Of a stretch of DNA of 64,000 bases, positions 33,728 through 41,420 are shown piece by piece (position 1 is the stretch's first letter; the number at the start of each line of letters is the position of its first letter). Where the stretch lies: positions 9,300,001-9,364,000 of the forward strand of contig NZ_CP011125.1 of the NCBI RefSeq assembly GCF_000737325.1, given 5' to 3'. The notes beneath the pieces are model-generated. The model did no database searches. It had not been told where the DNA came from and was given only the letters and a program-made list of their open reading frames with translations. Both the position numbers and the translations under genes were made by a program. The DNA is from Sandaracinus amylolyticus (GTDB taxonomy: Bacteria > Myxococcota_A > Polyangia > Polyangiales > Sandaracinaceae).

Positions 33728-35422
33728 ATGCTGCCCACGTCGATCGGGAACGCTCGCTGCGCCGCCGCGCTCGCCGCGCTCGTCCTCGCCGGATGCGGCG
33801 GCGCCGCTGCACATCGGTATCCGCTGCGTGACCCGATGTGGGTCGACGACGATCGCCGTCCTTTCGCGCCCGAGCCCGAGGAGCAATACAACTCGTGGAT
33901 CTGGGACGCCGTGGACAACACGACGTTCCGGCAGCTCGCGGAGCTCTGGGAGTACGAGGAGACGCGCGAGGCGATCAACGTCAATTCGGTCGACGAGGTG
34001 CCGAGCTCGAGCTGGTTCGAGAACCGCATCGGACAGCGCCCGGTGTCGCTCGAGGAGATCACCGAAGGCGCCTGTGCGGGCCAGTCGATCCCGGAGCCGC
34101 CGTGGACGATCGTCGAGCACAAGGCGCAGGGCACGACGCCGGGCTTCGTGATCGAGGTCGACGGACAGCGATATCTGTTCAAGACGGATATCCGCGTTCC
34201 CGAGCTCACGACCGCGGCGGACTCGATCGCGACTCGCATCTTCCACGCGATCGGCTATTCGACGCCGTGCAATCGCGTCGTCTCGTTCACGCCCGACATG
34301 TTCGTGATCGCGCCGGGCACGATGCGGAACGGGTACAGCGACCAGCCCATGACGCAGGCCGATCTCGAGGAGGTCGTGAACGCGGCGCTCCGCACCGACG
34401 ACGGGCGATTCCGCGGGAGCCTGAGCCGCTACATCGACGGAGACGTGCTCGGTGGGTGGCGCTTCGACGGGCGCCGCGACGACGACCCCAACGACGTCGT
34501 GCCGCACGAGCATCGGCGCGAGATCCGCGGGATGTACGTGCTCTCGGCGTGGCTCAACCACATCGACTCGCGCGCCGAGAACAACTTCGACGCGTGGGTC
34601 ACGACCGACGGCACGAATGGATACGTGCAGCACTACATCCTCGACGTCGGCGACTCGTTCGGTCTGATCTGGGAGCGGTCCGACCCGCTGACGCGCCGAT
34701 TCGGGCACTCGCACTACGTCGATCTCGAGCACATCGGAGTCGACTTGTTCACGCTCGGGCTCTTGGACCGCCCTTATCGAGAGGAGGAGTCCGACAGGCC
34801 CCATCCCGTGTTCACGTATTACAACGTCGAGGACTTCGATCCCGACGCGTGGCGCAACGGATATCCGAACCCCGGGTTCGAGCGGCGCACCGAGCGCGAC
34901 ATGGCGTGGATGACGCGCATCATCAGTCAATTCCGCGACGAGCACCTGCGCGCGCTCGTCGCGACCGGGCAGTTCTCGGAGCCCAGCGTCGCGCGCGATC
35001 TCGAGCGCATCCTGCGCGGGCGACAGCGGAAGATCTTCGAGCGATACCTGACGCGCCTGTCGCCGCTCGCGTTCCCCCAGATCGTCTCCGAGACCGACCG
35101 CACGTGGCTGTGCATGCGCGATCTCGCGATCGAGACGGGCATCCGCGACGCGTGGGATCGACGGCACCGCGCGACCGCGTGGCTCGACTGGCCCGCGGGA
35201 CCGCCGGCGATGGAGATCGAGCAGCGGCGCACCGACGAGCACGTCTGCGCGCTGCTGCCCGACCTGCGCGTGCGCGCCGGAGCGGCGCCGCGATATCTCG
35301 TGATCGACGTGGTCGCGTCGACGCCCGGCCGCGAGACGACGGGCGCGGTGAGCGTCCATCTCTACCAGACCGGGCCGCGCGAGTATCGAGTCGTCGGGCT
35401 GCGCCGGCTCGACCCTCCGTGA
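33728..35422 (+). CDS. conserved lipoprotein with possible kinase-like core
   Basis: A 564-residue lipoprotein (LAALVLAGCGG, Cys23). Readable motifs are SSSWFENRIGQR, GTTPGFVIEVDGQRYLFKTD (residues about 135-155, resembling a nucleotide-binding strand with a Lys), ADSIATRIFHAIGYSTPCN, LSAWLNHIDSRAENNFDAWV (His-x-Asp with Asn, like a kinase catalytic loop) and ILDVGDSFG (like DFG). This recalls the HipA/CotH-type atypical kinase fold, but the protein is exported, where ATP is not expected. No family name can be given. It is encoded 12 bp after the beta-barrel gene, so the two probably work together at the outer membrane. Confidence 0.6.
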   Translation: MLPTSIGNARCAAALAALVLAGCGGAAAHRYPLRDPMWVDDDRRPFAPEPEEQYNSWIWDAVDNTTFRQLAELWEYEETREAINVNSVDEVPSSSWFENRIGQRPVSLEEITEGACAGQSIPEPPWTIVEHKAQGTTPGFVIEVDGQRYLFKTDIRVPELTTAADSIATRIFHAIGYSTPCNRVVSFTPDMFVIAPGTMRNGYSDQPMTQADLEEVVNAALRTDDGRFRGSLSRYIDGDVLGGWRFDGRRDDDPNDVVPHEHRREIRGMYVLSAWLNHIDSRAENNFDAWVTTDGTNGYVQHYILDVGDSFGLIWERSDPLTRRFGHSHYVDLEHIGVDLFTLGLLDRPYREEESDRPHPVFTYYNVEDFDPDAWRNGYPNPGFERRTERDMAWMTRIISQFRDEHLRALVATGQFSEPSVARDLERILRGRQRKIFERYLTRLSPLAFPQIVSETDRTWLCMRDLAIETGIRDAWDRRHRATAWLDWPAGPPAMEIEQRRTDEHVCALLPDLRVRAGAAPRYLVIDVVASTPGRETTGAVSVHLYQTGPREYRVVGLRRLDPP

Positions 35423-35424
35423 GC

Positions 35425-35883
35425 TCAGGTCGTGCCGCCCTCGACGACGATCGTGGGCTCCATCACGACCTCGGCGGTCGTGCTGTTGCCGATGAAGCAG
35501 TACTTGTGGGCCTTCACGAACATCATGCGCGTCTTCTCGACGTCGCCGCCGGGCGCGATGGTGATCGTCGGCGCGAGCCGGACGCGCGTCACGCGCGTGA
35601 CGCCCTCGACGCTCTCGATGCGCACCGACACGTCGTCGGCGTAGTGGCGCACGTCGACCTTCACCTTCTTCACGAGCGAGAGGAACGTCAGCATGTGGCA
35701 CGTCGCGAGCGACGCGCCGAAGAGGTCCTCGGGGTTCCAGCGCGTGTCGTCACCGAGGAACGCGCTCCCCGCGCTGACCGGGATGTCGGGCTTGCGCCCG
35801 GTGCTCGCGACCGCGTCGCGTGTGTGCTCGGCGGGGCCCGCGGTGGTGCCGTGCCAGGTGAGCCGGAGAGGATATTCGTGCAT
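35425..35883 (-). CDS. OsmC/Ohr-family protein
   Basis: A 152-residue protein starting MHEYPLRLTWHGTTAGP. The OsmC core has NPEDLFGASLATCHMLTFLS with the first reactive Cys, and FVKAHKYCFIGNSTTAEVVM with the second, together a thiol-dependent hydroperoxide-reducing pair. The helix LATCHMLTFLSLVKKVKVDV and the acidic strands that follow fit the family. Probable role: cytoplasmic detoxification of organic peroxides. ATG 35883 was preferred over upstream starts because relatives begin at MHEY. The stop is 2 bp from the convergent lipoprotein gene. Confidence 0.87.
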   Translation of the reverse strand: MHEYPLRLTWHGTTAGPAEHTRDAVASTGRKPDIPVSAGSAFLGDDTRWNPEDLFGASLATCHMLTFLSLVKKVKVDVRHYADDVSVRIESVEGVTRVTRVRLAPTITIAPGGDVEKTRMMFVKAHKYCFIGNSTTAEVVMEPTIVVEGGTT

Positions 35884-36000
35884 CGCAGTCGCACTCTGGA
35901 GCGCGAGCACGACGAGCGTCAACGGTCATCGGGCGATCCGATGGGAGCCATCGAGCGCGTCGACGGACCAGGAGATTTTAGGAAAAAGACAAGGTTCGCA

Positions 36001-36015
36001 TCACTGACGGAGTGA
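36001..36015. promoter_or_regulatory. short dyad in AT-richer divergent spacer
   Basis: TCACT-GACGG-AGTGA (36001-36015) lies in the spacer between the OsmC gene (minus) and the lipoprotein gene at 36086. Just left of it is a TAAAAT box on the minus strand (about 35974-35979), the most A/T-rich stretch in the neighbourhood. It could be the promoter region for the OsmC gene, but no -35 is evident. Confidence 0.25.
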
Positions 36016-36085
36016 CGCGCTCCGGTCCAATCACTCGGCGTCGGCGTGCGACGGATTCCATCGCACGCCGCCGAGAGAGGGAAGC

Positions 36086-36598
36086 ATGAGCAAGCGCGTT
36101 CGTATCTTCGTGATGGCGGTCCTGGCGGCGCTGGCGATCGGCGGATGTCGCAACGACGACGCGCCCGACACGCCGCGGAGCGCCGTGCCCGCGGAGCTCG
36201 CGGGCGAGTGGTTCACCGGCACGCTGTCGACGATCCAGTACTACGATCGCGACAACGGCGAGTGGCTCGATCCCTCGGGCGAGGGCTTCTACTTCATCCT
36301 CGAGCCCGACGGGTTCTACGAGACGGGCGCGGTGATCACGTCGACGGTCGGTGGGTGCACGATGCGTCTGCTCGGCACCGAGGTCGGCACCGTGGTGATC
36401 GAGGACGATCAGGTGACCGTGCATCGGCACTGGGTGAAGACGCACGTCACGAACAGCTGCGGCAACGACGGCGAGCGCACCCAGGGTCAGGAGACCCGCG
36501 CGATGTGGTGGTCGATCGAGGTCGACGAGAACGGCCTCGAGTGGCTCGTCTTCGATCACGGCGACGGGACGACCGAGCGTTATCGCCGCTGGCAGTGA
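36086..36598 (+). CDS. small lipocalin-like lipoprotein
   Basis: A 170-residue lipoprotein (MAVLAALAIGGC, Cys21). The mature domain begins PAELAGEWFTGTLSTIQYYD and continues with a run of strands (GFYFILEPDGFYETGAVITS, MRLLGTEVGTVVIEDDQVTV, HRHWVKTHVTNSC), ending WLVFDHGDGTTERYRRW. The pattern 'LxGxW..G....Y' with a meander of strands resembles lipocalin-like ligand-binding barrels. Two Cys may form a disulfide. A GAGAGAGGAAG ribosome site precedes the ATG. No ligand can be predicted. Confidence 0.68.
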   Translation: MSKRVRIFVMAVLAALAIGGCRNDDAPDTPRSAVPAELAGEWFTGTLSTIQYYDRDNGEWLDPSGEGFYFILEPDGFYETGAVITSTVGGCTMRLLGTEVGTVVIEDDQVTVHRHWVKTHVTNSCGNDGERTQGQETRAMWWSIEVDENGLEWLVFDHGDGTTERYRRWQ

Positions 36599-36607
36599 GG
36601 ACCGCGG

Positions 36608-37942
36608 TCAGGCGATCTCGGGCTCGGTGATCTCGAGCGTGCGCCACTTGCCGCTCCGGAAGCGCACGTAGAGCAGCAGCGCGAGCAGCGCGAGGTACGC
36701 CGTCAGGCAGAGCATCGCCGCGACGTCGCCGCCCTCGAGGACGCGCACGCCGAGCCAGCTGCCCGGGACGAACACCAGCCATGCGAGCACGAGGCGCGCG
36801 CCGAGCGGCCACACGGTGTCGCCCGCCGCGCGCAGCGCCTCCGCGAGCACCGTCGCCGCGGAGTCGAAGAGCTGCCAGCACGTGGACAGCATCAGCATGC
36901 GCACGCCGACCTCGACGAGCGCCTCGCGCGTGTCGGGATCGCTCGCGAACGGCGCGAAGATGAGGGCCGGCAGCAGCAGGTACGCGAGGCCGACGAGCCC
37001 CTGCCACGTCGCGGCGGTCCCGAACGTCATGCGCACGATGCGCGGGACGTCGTCGCGATCGTCGCGACCGATCGACTGACCGACGAGGATCGCGCCCGAG
37101 CTCCCGAGCGCGAACGCGGGCATGAACGAGACCGCGTTGATCTGCATCACCGCCATCAGCGCCGCGAGCACCTCGGTGCCGAGCCCCGCGACGACGACGT
37201 TGACGAAGAGGTTGAACGCGAAGAACTCGAAGAACCAGTTGAGGCCCGAGGGCAGTCCGAACCGCAGCGTGCGGACGAATTCCTCGACGCGCGGGCGCGA
37301 GAGCGCTCCGTCGCGCAGGAAGTACGCGAGCAGACCGACGAACGCGAGCGTGGTCGCGACCGAGCTCGCGATCGCCGCGCCCTCCACGCCGAGCGCGGGC
37401 GCACCGAGGTGACCGTCGATCAGCGCCCAGTTGAGCCCGACGTTGAGCACCATCAGCACGAGGTTCGCGATCATCGGGACGCGCGTGCGGCCGACGCCGC
37501 CGTAGTACGCGCCGAGCGCCTCGATGCCGATCGCCGGGCCCGCGGAGAGCAAGCGGTACACGAGGTACCCCGACATCGCGCGGCGCACGTCGGTCTCGTA
37601 CGAGAAGAGCGAGAGCACCGGGTCGATCGCCGGGATCGCGAGCATCGCGACGATCTGCGTGACGAGCGCGATCGCGAGCCCGTAGAGCGCGAAGCGACGC
37701 GCGCCGATCACGTCGCCCTTGCCGAAGAGCTGCGACGCGAAGCTCTGCACGATGAACACGCAGCCCATCGGCAGGATGAGCACGAGGAACGCGTTGTTCG
37801 CGCCCGCCGTCGTCGCCGCGAGCGCGCCCGCGCCGAGGTGCGCGACCATCAGCGCGTCGGCGAGGCCGACGATGGTCTGGGTCGCGCGCGAGACCACGAG
37901 CGGCCACGCGAGGACGAGGAGATCGCGCAATGTGGGTCGCAC
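36608..37942 (-). CDS. MATE-family multidrug/toxin exporter
   Basis: A 444-residue protein with twelve hydrophobic helices, starting at GTG 37942. Typical MATE stretches are LRDLLVLAWPLVVSRATQTI, GLADALMVAHLGAGALAATT, GLPSGLNWFFEFFAFNLFVN and VGQSIGRDDRDDVPRIVRMT in the second half. MATE transporters export cationic drugs, toxins or metabolites using Na+ or H+ gradients across the inner membrane. It is the third gene in a minus-strand row (38461 gene, 37984 gene, this gene) with gaps of 3 and 41 bp, so cotranscription is likely. Its stop is 9 bp from the convergent small lipoprotein gene. Confidence 0.87.
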   Translation of the reverse strand: MRPTLRDLLVLAWPLVVSRATQTIVGLADALMVAHLGAGALAATTAGANNAFLVLILPMGCVFIVQSFASQLFGKGDVIGARRFALYGLAIALVTQIVAMLAIPAIDPVLSLFSYETDVRRAMSGYLVYRLLSAGPAIGIEALGAYYGGVGRTRVPMIANLVLMVLNVGLNWALIDGHLGAPALGVEGAAIASSVATTLAFVGLLAYFLRDGALSRPRVEEFVRTLRFGLPSGLNWFFEFFAFNLFVNVVVAGLGTEVLAALMAVMQINAVSFMPAFALGSSGAILVGQSIGRDDRDDVPRIVRMTFGTAATWQGLVGLAYLLLPALIFAPFASDPDTREALVEVGVRMLMLSTCWQLFDSAATVLAEALRAAGDTVWPLGARLVLAWLVFVPGSWLGVRVLEGGDVAAMLCLTAYLALLALLLYVRFRSGKWRTLEITEPEIA

Positions 37943-37983
37943 GGGCCGCGCACCTTGGGGCCGGCGACGCGCGACCGCAACGA

Positions 37984-38457
37984 TCAGGCGGGCGTGCGCG
38001 CCTGCAGCGCGAGATCGACGGCGACGCCGACGGTGATCGCGACGAGCGCGATGCGGCTCGAGAGCAGCGTCGGACGACATGCGTCGGCGGCATCGGGATA
38101 CACGCGCGCGTGCAGGCCCGTCACCGCGAACGTGAGGATCACCGCGGCGATCCACGCATAGAGCGCCGGCGTCAGCCCGACGCACGCACCGAGCGCGATC
38201 GCGAGCGGCGCGCCGCCGCCAGCGAGCCGTCGCGTGCCGAGGAGCACGAGCGCCGCGAAGGCCGAGAGCACGAGCCCGCCGATCGTCGCGCCGAGCCTGC
38301 CGTCGACGACCACCAGCGCGAAGCCGAGCGCGATCGGCGGCAGCGAGAGCGAGCTCGGGATGGTGCGGGTGCGCCCTTCGTGCGCCGCGGCCGCGGCAGC
38401 GATCGTGATCGCCACCGCGGCACGGATCAGGTCGTGGACGTCGAGCGCACCCGGCAC
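37984..38457 (-). CDS. A24 prepilin-peptidase-like membrane protein, catalytic Asp residues missing
   Basis: A 157-residue protein with about five hydrophobic helices, starting at GTG 38457. The order of features resembles type-4 prepilin peptidase / A24 proteins: EGRTRTIPSSLSLPPIALGF (family D.R...IPN......), then LVLLGTRRLAGGGAPLAIAL, GACVGL (family GxGDxKL...G...G). Both active-site aspartates seem to be replaced (Glu or His at the first, Ala in GGGA at the second). It is either a degenerate A24 protein or a look-alike. The gene starts 3 bp after the stop of the mosaic lipoprotein gene. Confidence 0.5.
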   Translation of the reverse strand: MPGALDVHDLIRAAVAITIAAAAAAHEGRTRTIPSSLSLPPIALGFALVVVDGRLGATIGGLVLSAFAALVLLGTRRLAGGGAPLAIALGACVGLTPALYAWIAAVILTFAVTGLHARVYPDAADACRPTLLSSRIALVAITVGVAVDLALQARTPA

Positions 38458-38460
38458 GCG

Positions 38461-41007
38461 TCAGAGACTATCGATGTAATGCGCGAGGCGGTAGAGATCG
38501 GTCGCGTTCCACGCCGCCCCGCCCGACGGCATCCGCACGCCGGAGCCGCCGACGGTGACGTGGGTGCCGTTCAGCTTGTGCCAGAGGTAGCTCTGGAGGT
38601 GATCGCCCGCGGTGATGCGCGACATCGCCGGCAGCTGCGTCGACGCGACGCCGATCGTCGCTGCCGTGAAGTCGGTGCCGACCGCGAACCCGCCGTTCGA
38701 GCCGTGGCAGCTCGCGCACTGCGTCTCGAAGCGCGTCTGCAGCTCGGCCTGGGTGAACGCGCACGAGTTCGCGGCGCGCGGCGTCGGGGCCGCGATCACC
38801 GGGAACGAGCGCCCGTCGAGGCGCGCACCACCGCAGCGCTGGATCGCGTCGGCCGCGGGCGTCGTGTTCTCGCTCTCGTTGATCTGCACCGCACGCGGCG
38901 CGGTGCCGAGCAGCGGCGTGAGCAGACCGCTGTCGTCTGGGTCGGCGGTGTCGTATGCGACTGCGTCGATCAGCAGCGGTAGCGATGCGGCGGCAGTTCC
39001 GGCCGCGACGAGCCCCGCCGACTGCACGATCGCGACCGCGTCGGCACCGTTCTGCAGGAACTCGTTCGCGAACGTGATGTCCGGCGCGAGCGCGCCGTTG
39101 CCCGCGAGCAGATATCCCGCCGAATCCGTCGTGCCGAGGGCGAACGACGGCCCGTAGGTCGTGTCGGTGCTCCCATTGACCAGCACGAGGTAGTAGCCGG
39201 TGAGATCAATCGCGCTCGGCAGGCCCGTGGTGATCTCGACGAACTCGTTCACCTCCGGGGAGCTCGTCGTGTCGCTGTCGAGCTCGTTGATCACGAGGTG
39301 CACGACGGTGACGGTCTCGCTGTCGCTGCCGGTCGGCGTGGTCACGGTGAGCGCGCCGCCCGTGCCGACCGCCGTCGCGTCGACGACGCGGATCACGAGG
39401 CTCGTGTCGCTCGTCGACTCGATCATCTGCATCACGCCGTCGATCGACACGTCGGTGGCCGTGCCGAGCGCGGTGCCGGTGATCGTGATGCGCGCCCCGT
39501 GCGCGAGCGCGGCGTGGCTCACGCTCGTGATCGTCGGCGCTGCCACCGACGCAGTCACGGTGAGCTCTCCGGCCTCGTCGAGCTCGTAGCCGTCGGTCGA
39601 GCCCGCGTCGTCACGATCGCAGTAGACCCACGTCGCGCCGCCGTCGGTGCTGAAGCGATACGCGTAGTCCCACGTGCCGGCGGGCGCGGCGAGCGAGCCC
39701 TGGTACTCGTCGTTGTTCGACGTGCCGCCGTCCCAGCCGGTGTTCGCGCTCGCGCTCGTCCACGCCCAGCCGGTGGTGCTCGGCTGCGTGTCCGCCGGGC
39801 CGTAGCCGACCGCCGCGAGCACGCGGGGATCGACGTCGGTGCCGCTCGTGCGGCTGGTCAGGCCCTCCACGTAGACGTGGCCGTAGACCGTCACGCTGCC
39901 GCCCTCGACGTAGGTCGCGGTCGGCGGCCACTGGAGCTTGCACCAGCCGACGGTGGGCAGCGCGCACTGGAACGTCGCGCTGCACGACTCGCCCGTCGGG
40001 CACGTGCCGCACGTGTAGTCGGTGCCGCAGCCGTTCGACGCGGTGCCGCACGTGCGGCCGGCGCACGCGACCTCTTGGGTGACGGGCACGCACTCGCACA
40101 CGCCGGTCGTCGTGTTGCACGACTCACCGCTCTCGCAGGCGCCGCACGTGTAGCTGCCGCCGCAGCCGTTCGACGCCGTCCCGCACTCGCGCGTCCCGCA
40201 CGCGACTTCCTGCGTCACCGGCACGCAGCCGCACACGCCCGTCGTCTCGTTGCAGGTCTCGCCGCTCTCGCAGCTGCCGCACGTGTAGCTGCCGCCGCAG
40301 CCGTTCGACGCAGTCCCGCACTCGCGCGTCCCGCACGCGACTTCCTGCGTCACCGGCACGCAGTCGCACGCGCCCGTCGTCGTGTTGCAGGTCTCGCCGC
40401 TGCCGCAGGTGCCGCACGTGTGCTCGCCGCCGCAGCCGTTCGACGCAGTCCCGCACTCGCGCGTCCCGCACGCGATTTCCTGCGTCACCGGCACGCACTC
40501 GCAGGCGCCCGTGGTCGTGTTGCACGACTCGCCGCTCTCGCACGAGCCGCACGTGTAGTCGGGGCCGCCGCAGCCGTTCGGCGCGGTCCCGCACTCGCGC
40601 GTCCCGCACGCGACTTCCTGCGTGACCGGCGTGCACGAGCACACGTTCTCGACGCAGGTGTCGGGCGCTTCGCAGCCGCCGCACTCGACGGTGCCACCGC
40701 ATCCGTCGTCGACCGTGCCGCACGCGTCGACGTCGCACTCGAGCGGCACGCAGCCGTCGGCCATGCCGCCGTCCTCCATCACCTGCGCGTCGTCGTCGAC
40801 CTGCGCGTCGTCGTCGACCTGCGCGTCGTCCTCGACCTGCGCGTCGACCGGCGTCGACGCGTCACGGCCCGCATCGGCGCGACCCGCATCGGCGCGACCC
40901 GCGTCGCCCACGTCCATCACGTCGTCGTCGCCGCAACCTGGGGCCACCACGACCGTCGCGAGGACGACCGACATCCACCACACCCGAGACGACCACGACC
41001 ACCGCAT
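38461..41007 (-). CDS. mosaic lipoprotein: Cys repeats, IPT-like, lamin-tail-like, cytochrome c motif
   Basis: An 848-residue lipoprotein (VVVAPGC, Cys25) with an Asp/Ala/Gly linker. Residues about 123-347 hold five 45-residue repeats, each with ten Cys (pattern CVPVTQEVACGTRECGTASN, GCGGSYTCGSCESGETCNTT). There follow a beta-domain (WCKLQWPPTATYVEGGSVTV), an IPT/TIG-like domain (APTITSVSHAALAHGARITI) and a lamin-tail-like domain (VINELDSDTTSSPEVNEFVE, ITTGLPSAIDLTGYYLVLVN). The C-terminal 85 residues contain the heme motif CASCHG (764-769) and a possible Met ligand in VRMPSGG, as in c-type cytochromes. The combination suggests an outer-surface protein with a redox end. It is the first gene of the row leading to the A24-like and MATE genes. 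Confidence 0.8.
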   Translation of the reverse strand: MRWSWSSRVWWMSVVLATVVVAPGCGDDDVMDVGDAGRADAGRADAGRDASTPVDAQVEDDAQVDDDAQVDDDAQVMEDGGMADGCVPLECDVDACGTVDDGCGGTVECGGCEAPDTCVENVCSCTPVTQEVACGTRECGTAPNGCGGPDYTCGSCESGESCNTTTGACECVPVTQEIACGTRECGTASNGCGGEHTCGTCGSGETCNTTTGACDCVPVTQEVACGTRECGTASNGCGGSYTCGSCESGETCNETTGVCGCVPVTQEVACGTRECGTASNGCGGSYTCGACESGESCNTTTGVCECVPVTQEVACAGRTCGTASNGCGTDYTCGTCPTGESCSATFQCALPTVGWCKLQWPPTATYVEGGSVTVYGHVYVEGLTSRTSGTDVDPRVLAAVGYGPADTQPSTTGWAWTSASANTGWDGGTSNNDEYQGSLAAPAGTWDYAYRFSTDGGATWVYCDRDDAGSTDGYELDEAGELTVTASVAAPTITSVSHAALAHGARITITGTALGTATDVSIDGVMQMIESTSDTSLVIRVVDATAVGTGGALTVTTPTGSDSETVTVVHLVINELDSDTTSSPEVNEFVEITTGLPSAIDLTGYYLVLVNGSTDTTYGPSFALGTTDSAGYLLAGNGALAPDITFANEFLQNGADAVAIVQSAGLVAAGTAAASLPLLIDAVAYDTADPDDSGLLTPLLGTAPRAVQINESENTTPAADAIQRCGGARLDGRSFPVIAAPTPRAANSCAFTQAELQTRFETQCASCHGSNGGFAVGTDFTAATIGVASTQLPAMSRITAGDHLQSYLWHKLNGTHVTVGGSGVRMPSGGAAWNATDLYRLAHYIDSL
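39967..40641 (-). repeat. five tandem repeats of about 135 bp encoding Cys-rich modules
   Basis: The DNA encoding the five Cys-rich modules of the 38461-41007 lipoprotein repeats with high identity; for example GCGTCCCGCACGCGAC recurs in four of the units. The units are in frame and could recombine to change module number. Confidence 0.85.
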
Positions 41008-41099
41008 GCGCTTGCTCCCTCAGAATCCGGGAAGTCCGGAAGCGGACGACCGTAGCAGGGAACCGCCCGAGACGGACAGCTGGCGTGTGAAACTGCCGT

Positions 41100-41132
41100 G
41101 AGGAAGTGCGCTCGGGCCGGGCGCACTTCCTC
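41100..41132 (-). terminator. 12-bp perfect stem hairpin
   Basis: GAGGAAGTGCGC (41100-41111) pairs with GCGCACTTCCTC (41121-41132) across a 9-nt loop. It begins 13 bp after the stop of the small lipoprotein gene (ends at 41145, minus strand) and lies upstream of the 41007 gene, so it probably terminates the 42934-41145 operon. Confidence 0.65.
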
Positions 41133-41144
41133 GGTGGAGAGCGA

Positions 41145-41420
41145 TCAGCGCACGCCGCAGACGATGTCGGCGCACTCGTCTTCGAACGCGCAGATACCGC
41201 ACTCCTCGTGGCAGCAGATCTCGCCGCCGCGGCAGCGGTTGGGCCCGCACCGAGGTCCCGGTCCTGCGTCGTTGCGCCGTCCCGCGTCACGTCCGCCCGC
41301 GTCGAGCGTGCCCGCGTCCGCATCGGCGATCGTCGCGTCGAGCATCGGCTCCTCGTCGCCTCGCTGATGGCTCTCGGCGCACGCGGTCAGCACGAGCGCG
41401 ATCAACAACGCACGGATCAC
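41145..41420 (-). CDS. small Cys-rich lipoprotein
   Basis: A 91-residue lipoprotein starting at GTG 41420: VIRALLIALVLTAC, then an Asp/Ala linker (ATIADADAGTLDAGGRDAGR) and a C-terminal Cys-rich module (RCGPNRCRGGEICCHEECGI, CAFEDECADIVCG) with ten cysteines. The module resembles small disulfide-rich domains seen at the ends of many myxobacterial surface lipoproteins. The start overlaps the stop of the FG-GAP gene (GTGA), so the two are translationally coupled. It is followed by a terminator-like hairpin. Confidence 0.7.
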   Translation of the reverse strand: MIRALLIALVLTACAESHQRGDEEPMLDATIADADAGTLDAGGRDAGRRNDAGPGPRCGPNRCRGGEICCHEECGICAFEDECADIVCGVR

